In this document: piece after piece, positions 63,966 through 64,000 of the stretch
Layout: every line of letters starts with the position of its first letter
Numbering within the stretch: the first letter of the stretch is position 1
Assembly: GCF_030316605.1 (NCBI RefSeq)
Contig: NZ_CP127039.1
Coordinates: forward strand, 744,001-808,000
Direction of reading: 5' to 3'
Origin: Spiroplasma ixodetis Y32
GTDB lineage: Bacteria; Bacillota_I; Bacilli_A; Mycoplasmatales; VBWQ01
Length of the DNA stretch: 64,000 nt
The notes under the pieces: model-generated
The model's input: only the letters and a program-made list of their open reading frames with translations
Databases searched by the model: none
Told to the model about the DNA's origin: nothing
Made by a program: the position numbers and the translations under genes

Positions 63966-64000
63966 CTGGAAAAATTACAGTAACTCCAGAGCAATACATA
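63905..64000 (+). CDS. Start of a downstream phage gene (partial)
   Basis: ATG 63905 after AAGGAATGA: MINKLWTDVSLENYNNWYPLTGKITVTPEQYI, open to the window edge. Two TGA Trp codons. Too short to identify. Confidence 0.55.

Overview
The window is from a mollicute that reads UGA as tryptophan: every long gene contains in-frame TGA codons at Trp positions. The very low GC, the single-ORF insertion sequences, phage remnants, a divergent FtsA/FtsZ/SepF cluster and the lack of wall-synthesis genes point to Spiroplasma. I cannot fix the species from sequence alone; the IS load resembles insect-associated, IS-rich lineages.

Layout. 0-7.4 kb: pgi, an IS-interrupted small gene, a cysteine hydrolase/membrane protein pair, an IS-interrupted membrane protein and a seven-tRNA operon (Val, Thr, Tyr, Gln, Lys, Leu, Leu). 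7.4-13.3 kb: two IS copies around a membrane protein, then an NSS transporter with a MetS-like small subunit and tRNA-Gly. 13.3-21.4 kb: accessory debris, with small overlapping genes, a GC-rich multi-hairpin island, a decayed FtsX-like permease and nested ISs. 21.4-26.7 kb: vitamin uptake and housekeeping, with a cobalamin riboswitch ahead of an ECF S component, ppa, a RibU-like S component, an IS-interrupted HTH gene, an 82-bp inverted-repeat element and a third S component. 26.7-35.4 kb: one small membrane-protein gene split by about 8 kb of ISs nested up to three deep. 35.5-42.7 kb: a large secreted protein, a frameshifted BspA-like protein, then mraZ-rsmH-ftsA-ftsZ-sepF. 42.7-49.1 kb: ISs, a dead agmatine deiminase and a phage recombination module (truncated RecT, PD-(D/E)XK nuclease, small zinc-ribbon proteins). 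49.4-58.2 kb: a membrane protein, holA, an SGNH lipase sitting between duplicated pieces of the comEC-holA junction, comEC fragments, a DUF4430 protein and valS with a T-box. 58.3-64 kb: ISs and a phage capsid module.

Four IS families account for roughly 38% of the window by my coordinates. IS-B is IS1595/ISXO2-like (about 941 bp, 8-bp target duplications). IS-A is a single-ORF IS3-like element (1382 bp). IS-D is IS481-like (1158 bp, 15-bp target duplications). IS-C is a two-ORF IS3 element (1217 bp). Most transposases are dead by frameshift or nonsense; those that look intact are IS-B at 14770, 20515, 27932 and 58322, IS-A at 30766, IS-D at 24042 and IS-C at 59577-60694. Removing target duplications restores several host reading frames, so the order of insertion can be read directly.
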